From contig BQKZ01000592.1 of assembly GCA_036244855.1 (NCBI GenBank), positions 1 to 64,000 on the forward strand: 64,000 nt of DNA. Direction: 5' to 3'. Of the stretch, positions 1-9,862 are shown one piece after another (within the stretch, counting starts at the first letter, position 1; each line of letters begins with the position of its first letter). Origin of the DNA: Temnopleurus reevesii. Its lineage: Eukaryota; Echinodermata; Echinoidea; Temnopleuroida; Temnopleuridae. Under the pieces are notes generated by a model. That model saw nothing but the letters and a program-made list of their open reading frames with translations. It searched no databases and was not told where the DNA came from. Both the position numbers and the translations under genes were made by a program.

Positions 1-304
1 AAATGAGGTGATATTAGGATAATCATGGTGATATTAGCATGCTCTTGTTTCCATGTCATGGGAATATGAACGGATAGCTCACGAATGATGATTCTATTCA
101 ATCACTTTCATTTGCGAAATCGGAGAAAAGTTTCATAAAATGATATGGCAAGCATATAATATGTTAATATTTGATGAACAATGATTTTTATTTATTTTGG
201 AAAGGAGATTTTGTTATTTTTTTCTTTAACAAATTCTCTTTTTCTTCTTATTACGTATGCCATTGTTTGACGTCTCCTCTGAATGTACTTGTTTTGTATT
301 TCTT

Positions 305-322
305 GTTTTCTCACCCCCCCCC

Positions 323-365
<43 letters not shown>

Positions 366-447
366 CCTCTATTTCTTTATTCTCCATCTCTTGATATCTC
401 CTCTCTCTTTCTCTCTTTCTCTCTCTATACCCTGTTTTCCATCTCCC
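305..447. repeat. CT-rich microsatellite and pyrimidine tract
   Basis: A C run at 311-320, a pure (CT)n run near 329-362, and degenerate CT sequence to about 447. Serine/leucine-rich open frames over it are composition artefacts. Confidence 0.9.
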
Positions 448-459
448 TGTGGTATTAAT

Positions 460-1930
460 TGGAACATTGGAAATCATGAAGCTGATTTTAAGACCAGCCA
501 AACATTCCAAGTTCAACCTCTCCTCTTCCAAGCACATCCAGACATGCTAATAGCAAAGCAGAGTGAATGTGAAATGTATGTGTCGGTATGCTATTCAGCA
601 TCTAACACCATTATTGCATTCATTATCATTGCATCCATTCCTCATGTGGTTTTCATCTCTCACTGTCGCTCCCTCCCACTCTTGTAGCGCATTTATTCTT
701 TTTCCTTGTCTTTCCTTTTCTATATCCTTTCGTTCTTGTTCTCTCTTTCTATATGTCTCTTCTCCTCCCTCTCCCCTTTCACTCTTTCTCTTATTTCTTT
801 CTATTTTTCTCTTTCACTTTTTCTCTTTCTTCCTTTCTCTTTTTCTCCCTCTTGCATATATTTCTTTCTCCTTTTTCCTTGTTTTTTTCTTTTCTGCATC
901 TTTTTCTTTCTTGTTCTATCTTTTTTCTTTATACTTTTCTCTCTTTCTCTTAATCTTTTCTATTTCTCTTTTCTCCTCTTCTCTTCTTTTAAACTTTCTC
1001 TTACTCTTTTTCTCTTTCTCTATTATATCTTTCTCTTTCTTACTCACTTTAGTTTTATATCCCCTTGTAGCAGTCAAGTTTTCTCAGAAAGTAATACATT
1101 TCATAAATGACTGATAGTAATTTAAACACTGGAAATAATCAAGCTGATTTGAAATGGCAGCCAAACATTTCAATTTCAACCTCTCCCCCTCTGAGCATCT
1201 CCCTCCCCCAGACAGATGCGGTCCGGAGACGGGGATGAAGCTTGAGGAGCAGACCAAAGTGAATGTGAAATGTATGTTTGTCGGTATGCAATTTAGCATC
1301 CATCATCAGCATTGCGTTCATTATCATCGCTCCCCATTCCTCATGTGGTTTTCATCTGCCATTTGGAAAGTCCAAAGGTTCAGAATTAATTCAGACCCAG
1401 CTAAGGAATGTAGTCTTCCATCCCAGACCCAAATCTTGGTAGCTTGTTTCTATGGCATTTTCTAGTAGAAGCAACTGTGTTTAGAAGAAAATTTGATCAA
1501 TGCAACCACTAGCATATTCTAGGTTTTGACAAGCATGTGGTCATGCTAGATATCCAAACCAGACGCATTTATTACCATCGCACTCCATTCCTCATTTAGT
1601 TTTCATCAGCCATTTGGAAAGTTAAAAGTTGTGAATTTATTTAGCCAAGGAGGAGGGTAGTTGCTATGTAATCCTAAATTTAGGTAGTCTGTTTTATTGG
1701 CATTTCCAGTACGATAAACTATATTGAGAGTATTGTCTATCTACACAGCTACCGACAGCTCCTCTGTTTTGGCAAGCTTGCGGTCATGCTAGACTTCCAA
1801 GCCAGACGCATTCATTATCATCGCACCCCATTCCTCATTTAGTTTTTATCTGCCATTTGAAAGTCAGAAGGCTCAGAATGTATTAGGATTCAGCTAAGCG
1901 GAGAAGTCTGCCATCCCGAACCCAAATCTA
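460..1930. repeat. Diverged tandem/dispersed repeat units (CATTATCATTGC...CCTCATGTGG)
   Basis: A unit containing CATTCCTCATGTGGTTTTCA preceded by CATTCATTATCATTGCATC is seen near 613-655, 1312-1355, 1565-1610 and 1807-1850. Longer shared context surrounds the first two (GAATGTGAAATGTATGT, CAAACATT) and last three (TTTGGAAAGT or TTTGAAAGT). Four ancient copies are separated by pyrimidine tracts. Confidence 0.65.
690..1070. repeat. Long degenerate pyrimidine tract
   Basis: TTTCTCTTTCTTCC-type sequence with almost no purines for about 380 bp. The 183-codon plus-strand frame across it is a Ser/Phe/Leu composition artefact. Confidence 0.85.
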
Positions 1931-1968
1931 GGGATATGTTTCACCAATGTAGATTTAAATGAATGAAT

Positions 1969-2145
1969 AACACGATATAAACCATTTTCGAAAAATAAAG
2001 TTGGTCGAAGGAGAATAGATCCGTTCGCCGTGAATAGAACTGTGCGGACACAACAATGACAAGTCGGTTACGATTTGAATAGCATTACAAAGAACCATTG
2101 AAATGGTGTTCGACTTTATTTTTCGAAAATAGTTTATATCGTGTT
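1969..2145. mobile_element. MITE-like element, family 1 (ACACGATATAAACTATTTTCG ends)
   Basis: The left end AACACGATATAAACCATTTT and right end AAAATAGTTTATATCGTGTT are inverted repeats of about 32 bp with one mismatch. The 177-bp body includes CTGTGCGGACACAACAATGA and AGCATTACAAAG, shared with other copies. Flanks show GAATGAAT on the left and GAATGAAA on the right, a possible target duplication in repetitive sequence. No transposase is encoded. Confidence 0.85.
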
Positions 2146-3355
2146 GAATGAAATAAACAAAAATGAGTGGCAAAGGTCATGAATAATGTGCTACCCATTT
2201 TCTTATCAGTGAACAGAAGAGGTAATTCAAATTGTTTTTAAGATATTTAATCATGTAAAGAAGAACTCAGAGAAACACCCCAAGTCATGTGTCTTGGGCC
2301 TTCTTCAGAGATGCCGACCATTCGAGAATTTGCATGAGATGTATTTTCATGTTGGTTTATGGCTTTTATTACAAGCTGATGGGTAGGAATATGATTCTTG
2401 TTATGTTTTCCCTTACTTTTGTTCAAGTGTTGGGTTATTCAAGTTTTACCGTGGTCTCATGCTTTTTCCAAGACAGTTAGCATCGCTGTGTAGGAGTAGC
2501 ATGTGTCTGGTGAGGAAGTGAACATATACAGGTAGCAAAAGAGGAATGCAGAGTGGGGGCATTGGGTTTTAGAGCGTTTACACCAGAAGTTGAGAGAAAA
2601 AGAGCCCAATTTTTGCATCACCGTCAGAAATACGTGACAGGGGCTGGTAAAGGAGGAAGATTATAAGGGGGATTGATAGCTTGAAGATGAAGGTGAAGGA
2701 GAAGACAAGATTATTGATGAGAAATGAAAGATTGCTGATTAAATGGAAACTGATTAAATGGCATTAAAATAATATCAAGTAAGACGTTAGAAGGAAGGTC
2801 ATAAAAATAATGAGATTTAGGATTAATTTGAAATTCAAAGGTTTCCACAAGGAAAAAGCTAGCCAAATGAAAATTGAGCAGGAAAATAAATGTCAAGTAT
2901 AGCTCTGAGATTAGAGAATGCACAACACCCAAGTTGCTGAGAAAGATATACAAAGGGGAAGGTTTTACATATAGAGCAAAATATAATTAAAAGATTGGCA
3001 AGGCTTCTTGGAATGTTATTAGGAATGGATATTAAACAGGAAATAGAGGTGAACCATGGAACAGTAAATTGAGGAACCTTCTAGAATAACCCATAACTTA
3101 AGTTTTTGGTAAGATGTAAGTTGGAAGATCGCAGATATCAGATGAAATTTATGATTAACTTGAAATTCAAAGGTTTCTCTCAAGAGTGGATGGAATGAAA
3201 TGGATATATTATGGGAAATGAAGGTGAAGGATCAATGAGATTTCTTGTGATTTAATTTTTTTTGTAGAGTTTGTTATTTAAAGGAGTTGGATCAATATTA
3301 AAATGATGGTGACTAGTACAAAAAAAAACTGTAGATGGGGGATGGGGAAGAGGAC
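2146..3355. other. AT-rich non-coding stretch
   Basis: No exon, RNA gene or repeat family is recognised. Sequence from about 2500 is purine-biased. AAATTTGAAATTCAAAGGTTTC-like wording recurs near 2827 and 3160 (GATTAATTTGAAATTCAAAG / GATTAACTTGAAATTCAAAG), hinting at an old duplication. Confidence 0.5.
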
Positions 3356-3358
3356 ATC

Positions 3359-3442
<84 letters not shown>

Positions 3443-3494
3443 GTGGTGATGATGTTGATGATGATAATGTTGATGATGATAGTGACGATGATGA
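3356..3494. repeat. (GAT)n microsatellite
   Basis: About 130 bp of GAT/ATG triplets, nearly pure at first and interrupted (GGTGGT, GTT, ACG) toward the end. Confidence 0.95.
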
Positions 3495-3736
3495 TTGGGA
3501 ATTAGTCTGGTAAAAATGGGTATTAGTCTGGAAGATAGGAATGTCTCAATGGAGATAAAGAGATGTATCTTGGACTTGGAGGCAGAGAGCGAAAAGGTCC
3601 TACCGACTCAAGACAGCCTGAAATGCCATTTCTGCAAAGAAGTATAATTTTTGGATAATGCAAGAAGCAGATCTTGAGTGGGCTTTTTAGTGATGGTTGT
3701 GATGGTAATGAGATGAAGACGAAGAAGATAACAACG

Positions 3737-3867
3737 ATGATGAGGAGGAGGGAGGAGGAGGGAGGATGATGATGAAGAGAATGACAGTGATGATGATGAT
3801 GATGATGCTGATGATGATGATGACGATGATGAAGAAGAAGATAATGATGTTGATGTTGAGAGAGATA

Positions 3868-3923
<56 letters not shown>

Positions 3924-4037
3924 GATGATGGATGATGATGATGATGATGATGATGATGGTGAAGATAATGACAAAGATGATGACGGAGATGAAGACGAAG
4001 ACATTGGTGATAATGTTGATAATGATGTTGATGATGG

Positions 4038-4080
<43 letters not shown>

Positions 4081-4107
4081 GAAGAAGATAATGATGTTGA
4101 TGTTGAT
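3737..4107. repeat. Long interrupted GAT/GAA triplet array ending at an N
   Basis: Triplets GAT, GAA, GTT and AAT fill about 370 bp up to the N at 4108. The array reads as poly-Met/poly-Asp on plus and poly-His/poly-Ile on minus, so long open frames on both strands are composition artefacts. A block with GAAGAAGAAGATAATGATGT occurs twice (about 3830 and 4078). Confidence 0.9.
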
Positions 4108-4216
4108 NGAGCTCTGTTTGGATTTGTTATTGTGGGTATCACTAATCAAGTTAGTGGATCCCAACATGATACAGATGAATTGATTGTGTTAGACAAGTCC
4201 CTTAGACCCCATTCAC

Positions 4217-4395
4217 ACCAGGGCGGTGTTTCACCAAGTCGTTCTGAAAGTTACGCACAACTTTAAGAAAGACTGGAGTACGTTAACGAATGTAATTCAC
4301 GCAAGAATATCAATCATTCAGTGCAAGAACTGGTACCAGTCGTGCGTAAAGTCGTTCTTAAAATCTCTCTTATCTTGGTGAAACATCGCCCAGGT
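4217..4395. mobile_element. Foldback element, family 2 (ACCWGGGCGRTGTTTCACCAAG ends)
   Basis: The left end ACCAGGGCGGTGTTTCACCA and right end TTGGTGAAACATCGCCCAGG are inverted repeats. The inner parts also pair imperfectly (GTTACGCACAACTTTAAGAA with TCTTAAAATCTCTC, GACTGG with CCAGTC), so most of the 179 bp could form one hairpin. It is non-autonomous, with no coding capacity. Confidence 0.8.
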
Positions 4396-4473
4396 AATAG
4401 GGCTTTGGGGCAGGTCTGTATTATAGTGTTACCATACAAGGGACCAAATGCAGTTTCAAAGACGAATACATCT

Positions 4474-4570
4474 GCTATAATATAATATACATTGATTTAT
4501 ATAGCGCAATTACTATTCAGCTGCGCTAATTATGTCGTAATGCCAAATTGTACAAAGAAGTTATTTAAGA
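4474..4570 (-). mobile_element. SINE-tail-like insertion present only in copy A
   Basis: TTGATTTATATAGCGCAATT and CAGCTGCGCTAATTATG resemble the reversed SINE tail. Copy B reads straight through at 6475-6482 (CTGCTATGCATTTTTAC), so this stretch is an insertion or deletion difference between the two copies. Confidence 0.5.
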
Positions 4571-4753
4571 GAAAAGATGCATTTTGACAAGCTCTGAAGG
4601 TAGTATGGGGCTGGACTGTTGCTGGCCTATTCTCAATCTATATTAGAAATTATACACTTTATATGTAGTTAAACCTTTCATAGCGGCCATCTGTCTACAT
4701 CAACCATCTGCCTACAGTGATTGTGTTAGACAAGTCTCTACGACCCCATTCAC

Positions 4754-4932
4754 ACCAGGGCGGTGTTTCACCAAGTCGTTCTGAAAGTTACGCACGACTT
4801 TAAGAAAGACTGGAGTTCGTTAACGAGTGTAATTTGCATAAGATTATCGCTCATTAGGCATAAGAACTGGTACCAGTCGTGCATAACGTCATTCTTAAAG
4901 CTTTTCTTATCTTGGTGAAACATAGTCCAGGT
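4754..4932. mobile_element. Foldback family 2 copy
   Basis: ACCAGGGCGGTGTTTCACCA at the left and CTTGGTGAAACATAGTCCAG at the right. It is the same length as the copy at 4217. The two are separated by about 360 bp and both occur again in the allelic segment. Confidence 0.75.
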
Positions 4933-5100
4933 ATTCGACCTCTGGAGGCAGGTCTGTATTTTAGTGTCAATGCCTAAGGGACCAAATGCATTACCAAAGA
5001 TAAATATATAGATCTGCTATGAATTTTGACAAGCTTTCAACGTAGTATAGGGCTGGTCTGTTACTGGCCTATTCTCAGTCTAACTTGGAAAGTATACACT

Positions 5101-5612
5101 TGTAGGATTATTCACCTTTTCTTGTACATACAGTAATTAGTTTATTTTTTACTTCATTGCGAATTCTACATTCTTGAGACATTTTTATCTCATCCGGCTA
5201 ATTAATGTAAATATCACTTATTTACGCGACCTGGCAACTTTTTGACCGATCCGATCACGAGGTCAGAGGTCATTCTATTTCGAGACACCAGAAAATTACG
5301 GACAAGGTTTTCCACAGACATGTGCTCAAGTTTTTCACCACAGCAGGTCGCGTGTTATACTGAGTTCTGCAAAAATCCACCACTTTTTACCTTTGGATTT
5401 ATACTTCGTCTTTCTGAGGATTTATTGGATTTTTGCAGGAGAATTATTCACTTTCATGTCTTCTTGTCGCAAGTCAGACGAACCATGATTTATTTGAGGG
5501 ACATGTACAATATTTCAACGTTCCTCTATAAAGTACTAGCAGACATCGTATTTCCCTTGTGTGTTTCCCTTCTCGCGTTTCGGAACCCCATTGAGTTCAG
5601 CAAAACTGTCAA
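5101..5612. other. ~0.5 kb stretch in copy A missing from copy B
   Basis: Copy B passes from ATACACTTTATATGTAGTC (about 6990) to ATCTGCCATCTGTCTCC (about 7020). Copy A has about 500 extra bases here, including a 134-codon open frame starting 5242 that runs out into the repeat at 5646. A 13-bp inverted pair, CTGCAAAAATCCA/TGGATTTTTGCAG, lies inside. There is no transposon hallmark and no recognised protein. Confidence 0.5.
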
Positions 5613-5654
5613 AGGAGGCATCTGTCTCCAGCAAGCACCTGCCTAGCGAAATCA

Positions 5655-5842
5655 AACACGATATATACTAGATATATACTATATCTGTAAAATTGAGTCG
5701 AACATGAATTCAACGCTCTTTTGTTATGTAATTCAAATCTGAACCAGCTTGTAATTGTCGTCTCTGCACAGTTCAATTCACAACGAACGGATCTATTATG
5801 CATTGACAGACTTTATTTGTAGAAAATAGTTTATATCGTGTT
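5655..5842. mobile_element. MITE-like family 1 copy (in copy A)
   Basis: It starts AACACGATATATACTAGATA and ends AGTTTATATCGTGTT, in the opposite orientation to the copy at 1969 (body reads TCTGCACAGTTCAATTCAC). It is shared with the allelic segment at 7070. Confidence 0.75.
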
Positions 5843-6208
5843 ATTGGTTCCCTCCACATAAAGATGTGTATTGTAGATTCTGATTAAAGATGTCACCTGT
5901 GTAGAGTGGTTGCTTTGTTCGGTTTCTTCTGCGAGTGACCACTATAGACAGGTCTACTGTAACCTTCAATGCAAGTCAGAATGATAGACATGGTCTCCAC
6001 TGTGATGCCATTAAATTTTACAAATGAAATCGATGACCGATCTTTTTTTTTTAAAGCAAAATGTAATCTTCTTTTTGAAGCTATAATTGGAAGTATGACN
6101 GAGCTCTGTTTGGATTTGTTATTGTGGGTATCACTAATCAAGTTAGTGGATCCCAACATGATACAGATGAATTGATTGTGTTAGACAAGTCCCTTCGACC
6201 CCATTCAC

Positions 6209-6387
6209 ACCAGGGTGGTGTTTCACCAAGTCGCTCTGAAAGTTATGCACGACTATAAGAAAGACTGGAGAACGTTAACCAGTGTAATTCGCGTAAGATT
6301 ATCGATCATTCAGCACAAGAACTGGTATTAGTCGTGCGTAAAGTTGTTCTTATGGTCTTTCTTATCTTGGTGAAACATCGCCCAGGT
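6209..6387. mobile_element. Foldback family 2 copy (copy B of doubled segment)
   Basis: ACCAGGGTGGTGTTTCACCA and CTTGGTGAAACATCGCCCAG bound the element. It is allelic to the copy at 4217. Confidence 0.75.
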
Positions 6388-6654
6388 ATTCGATCTCCGT
6401 AGGCAGGTCTGTATTATAGTATTACCATACAAGGGACCAAATGCAGTTTAAAAAGTGAATGCATCTGCTATGCATTTTTACAAGCTCTCAATGTAGTATA
6501 GGGCAGGTCTGTTGCTGACCTATTCTCAATCTTAATCAGAAATTATATATTTTATATGTAGTTAAACCTTTCATTGCGGCCATCTGTCTACATCGACCAC
6601 CTGCCTACAGTGATTGTGTTAGACAAGACTCTATGACCATACGACCCAATTCAC

Positions 6655-6833
6655 ACCAGGGCGATGTTTCACCATGTCATTCTGAAAGTTATGCACGACA
6701 TTAAGAAAGACTGGAGTACGTTAATGAGTGTAATTCACGCAAGATTATTGATCATTCAGCACAAGAACTGGTACCAGTCTTGCGTAAAGTCATTCTTAAA
6801 GTTTTTCTTATCTTGGTGAAACATAGTCCAGGT
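6655..6833. mobile_element. Foldback family 2 copy (copy B of doubled segment)
   Basis: ACCAGGGCGATGTTTCACCA and CTTGGTGAAACATAGTCCAG bound the element. It is allelic to the copy at 4754. Confidence 0.75.
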
Positions 6834-7069
6834 ATTCGACCTCTGGAGGCAGGTCTGTATTTTAGTGTTAATGCAAAAGACCAAATGCAGTTCCAAAAGC
6901 GAATGTATCTGCCGTGTATTGTTAAAAGCTCTGAAGGTAGTATGGGGCTGGGCTGTTGCTGGCCTATTCTCAATCTAAATTGGAAGGAATACACTTTATA
7001 TGTAGTCAAACTTATCAAATCTGCCATCTGTCTCCAGCAAGCACCTGCCTACAGCGGCCACCGAAATCA

Positions 7070-7246
7070 AATACGATATAATCCATTTCCGTAAAATTAA
7101 GTCGAACATGAATTCAATGCTCCTTTGTAATGCTATTCAAATAAGAACCAGCTTGTAATTGTTGTGTCCGCACAGTTCGTTTCACGGCGAACGGATCTAT
7201 TATGCATTTACTGACTTCATTTGTAGAAAATAGTTTATATCGTGTT
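7070..7246. mobile_element. MITE-like family 1 copy (in copy B)
   Basis: It starts AATACGATATAATCC and ends AATAGTTTATATCGTGTT. The body carries GTCCGCACAGTTCGTTTCAC and TGCTCCTTTGTAATGCTATT, in the same orientation as 5655. Confidence 0.75.
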
Positions 7247-7739
7247 ATTGGTTCCCTCCAGATAAAGATGTGTATTGCAGATTCTGTTTATAGATTTCAC
7301 CTGTGTAGAGTGGTCACTTTTTTCCCATTTTCCATTGAGTGGCCACTATAGACAGGTCTACTGTAACCTTCAATGCAAGTCAGAATTCTGTGCTTCCTGT
7401 TATCACTATGAAAGCTCAGAATAATAGACATGGTCCCCACTGTGATGCCATTGAATTTTACAAATCGATGACCGATTTTTTTTTTACAAGCAAAATGTAA
7501 TCTTCTTTTTGAAGCTATAATTGGAAGTATGAAATAATAAAGTTTGGGTTAATATCACTGGAAATTCATTTGCTATAAACGATCTCCTGAATAAAAGCCA
7601 TTGACCAGGAAATATTGCCCTCTCCTCTGTTAGTCATCACAGTAACCCTTAGTTATGAAGAAAAACAGCAAGAAACCATTACTTCATTAATGTGTCATCT
7701 CCCATTTACTTCACATTGTTTCCAAGTGATAAGACTTAA

Positions 7740-7990
7740 GTCGCAAATGCATTCACAATGTCATGGGCTGGGGAGCACTGAGCGACATTACAGATGCGGG
7801 GTAAGGTCGTTCGAGCGTGACCGGCTTACTCAAACGTTCTCATCCTCTTATCGCCCGATAGAGAGAGAGAGCGTCTATAATAGAGATGATGATGTCTTGT
7901 CTGTATTAATGGCCGTGTTGTGGCTCACAGGGGAGTCATTAGCAGTGAAGTGCTAATGCTCTGCCATGATGTTGTGAATGTCGTTCGATA
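7740..7990. other. Balanced-composition non-repetitive block
   Basis: It is less AT-rich than its surroundings, has no recognised repeat and contains several CpGs (GTTCGAGCGTGACCGG, ATCGCCCGATAG). A 113-codon open frame covers part of it but has no splice support or recognisable protein. Possible non-coding regulatory sequence. Confidence 0.25.
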
Positions 7991-8149
7991 ACAGTGTTGT
8001 GAACATGTGGGACTGAGACGAAAGATGGAGCTGAGAAGGGAATGTTTTTTTTTAAGATGAACAGGCTTAAGAGAGATATACAGAGCTTCTTACTCAGTGT
8101 TTTTTCTGATTATGGGTATCACTTTGGAATGTTAGAAGAGCAAGAGGAG

Positions 8150-8560
8150 AGCAAGAGGTAGAAAAATTAAAAGATAGAGAAAAGGCGGTTTAGAAGAAAT
8201 CTTCACGAAGAATAAGAAATGCAAAGATGAAAGAGAGATTTACAGAGGAAAATGGGTGAGGAACTGAGAGCTAGAATTCATAAAAGAGAGAGAGAGGAGA
8301 AAAGAGAAAAGAGGAGAGAAATGATAGACAGAAGACAGCACAAAATTTTGCAGAAGTATAAGAAATGCACAGATGAAAGTGAGATTTATGGAGAAAAGGG
8401 GGTGAGGAGCACATAGTTGGAGAGAATTAGAGAGAGAGAAACAGGAAGAGAGAAACCAATTGGTTTCGAGAGTTATTGCATTAAATGATAGAGAGAATAC
8501 AGCAGAAAACTTTGCAGAAGTATAAGAAATGCACAGATGAATGACACATTTAGAGAAAAA
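8150..8560. repeat. Purine-rich diverged tandem repeat (AGTATAAGAAATGCACAGATGA)
   Basis: AAGAAATGCACAGATGAA and flanking GCAGAAGTATAAG occur at about 8351-8378 and 8515-8542, with an older copy (AATAAGAAATGCAAAGATGA) near 8210. The intervening sequence is GAGA-rich. Confidence 0.7.
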
Positions 8561-8639
8561 AAGAGGAAGGACCAAGCATTAATGGCAGAGGGGGAATAGA
8601 GAGTGAAAAACAAAGAGATAGGAGAGAATAAGAGAAAGC

Positions 8640-8695
8640 AAGAGAGAGAGAGAGAGAAAGAGATAGAAGGAGAGAGAGAGAGAGAGATATGGAAA
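8640..8695. repeat. (GA)n microsatellite
   Basis: Mostly pure GAGAGA runs with GATAGA interruptions. Confidence 0.9.
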
Positions 8696-8699
8696 TAGG

Positions 8700-9862
8700 A
8701 AATAAAATGGAGAGAATATAACATGTGAGAGAAGTTAGGATACCTCTCTGTATTTACAGCTGGCAAACAGTCGCGCATTTGGAATTGATAATATCCCTGA
8801 AAATGGGGTCGGACTGTTCAACTTTTAAAACCATCGGTAAAGTGCAGGAAACGGCAAATTGACAATGCTGCATAATTGGTGCATGTGATGTAAATCATCG
8901 CTGTAAAAATACCAAGAGGATTACGATTACGTTTACGGGAAGGCTGTTATTCAAATCAATAACAATCTGATCAAATGAACTTGAGCCTTGAAGGCAATGA
9001 CTAACATTGCTGATAATTGAAAATTTAGTTAATTCAGTCATTGCCATAATCATGATTTTAAACACTTGAGCAAAACAGGAATTATCTGAATTTGATCAAT
9101 TCTTTGATCCTCTATGTGTCAAGGAGCAAGCATTTTAACATAAATATTATCTAAGTATGCAGCTATATGGGTTACCTCTCTACAACAATACACCAAAACA
9201 AGTTAAACCTTTGCGATGAACTTGGGCTAGTGTAAAGCATGTTTGTTACGCTGGCCCAAATGCACATGCTTTCTGTGCATTGATCCATCTTTACTCCTTT
9301 GGGATTGTAAATAGTTGTATCATCCTCTCATACCATGTTTTCATATATCATTATATACATAGATATAAAGAGAATCACGAGTATTTAAATATGCTTTTGA
9401 TGATTTTTCATACTTAAATTTTGCCATAAACTACAAGAATATGGTGTGTGCATGTTTAGTAATATGTTCATATCTCCCTTAGATAGCATTGCATTAGTCG
9501 GCCAGGAATTTTAGCAGGGAATTGAAATGTCCATATAATAATGATAATACTAATAATAATTGACCGTCTATATAGTTCTTTTTTCCAGAGGATATACAAA
9601 GCACTGCTTAGAAAGAAATAAATTATGGTAAATTAAGAATTATTGATATCTTATTTGATGGTTCTTTTTATAACATGTTTAAAGAGAGATTATTTTTATT
9701 CCAAATTGTAAGGGGATTTGTATGAATTCTATTACTTTTTTCCTGATGTTGATAATTAATTTAGTGTATCAATTATTTTATTAGAGTTCTTTGGCCTGTT
9801 AATCTGTTTTTCCAAAATTGCATATATTTATTTATTTATTCAGTTATATTTTTTATTTTTTC
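8700..9862. other. AT-rich non-coding stretch before the doubled segment
   Basis: No exon seen. GCTGGCCCAAATGCACATGC...TGATCCATCTTTACTCC near 9250-9300 resembles GCTGGCCCAAATCCAATTCT...TGATCCATTTTTTAAC near 39238-39280, so a diverged interspersed repeat may be present. Confidence 0.4.

Larger units (their letters stand above)
4109..6099. repeat. Copy A of a doubled ~2 kb segment (probable haplotype duplicate)
   Basis: It begins GAGCTCTGTTTGGATTTG just after the N at 4108 and ends TTGGAAGTATGA just before the N at 6100. The same start is found at 6101 and the same end near 7534. It holds two copies of the GGGCGGTGTTTCACCAAG foldback element, an ACACGATATAAA element, and two stretches absent from copy B (about 4474-4570 and 5101-5612). 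Reading frames in it are not shared intact with copy B, so no gene is called. Confidence 0.8.
6101..7534. repeat. Copy B of the doubled segment
   Basis: It is collinear with 4109-6099 but shorter, and it runs on without a gap into unique sequence after 7534 (GGAAGTATGAAATAATAAAG). Copy A therefore looks like the other allele inserted in the scaffold. It contains the same paired foldback elements and one ACACGATATAAA element. Confidence 0.8.

Noticed and set aside
563..1114. 183-codon plus-strand frame
   Set aside because: It lies in a pyrimidine tract and is almost only Ser, Phe and Leu; both other frames are equally open.
3523..4266. Long frames with poly-His, poly-Ile, poly-Met or poly-Asp
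   Set aside because: They are translations of the GAT triplet array on both strands and cross an N.
5242..5646. 134-codon frame
   Set aside because: It occurs only in one of two collinear copies, ends inside a repeat and has no recognisable protein or splice context.
7615..7956. 113-codon frame
   Set aside because: No domain, signal or splice sites; composition is explained by a less AT-rich block.
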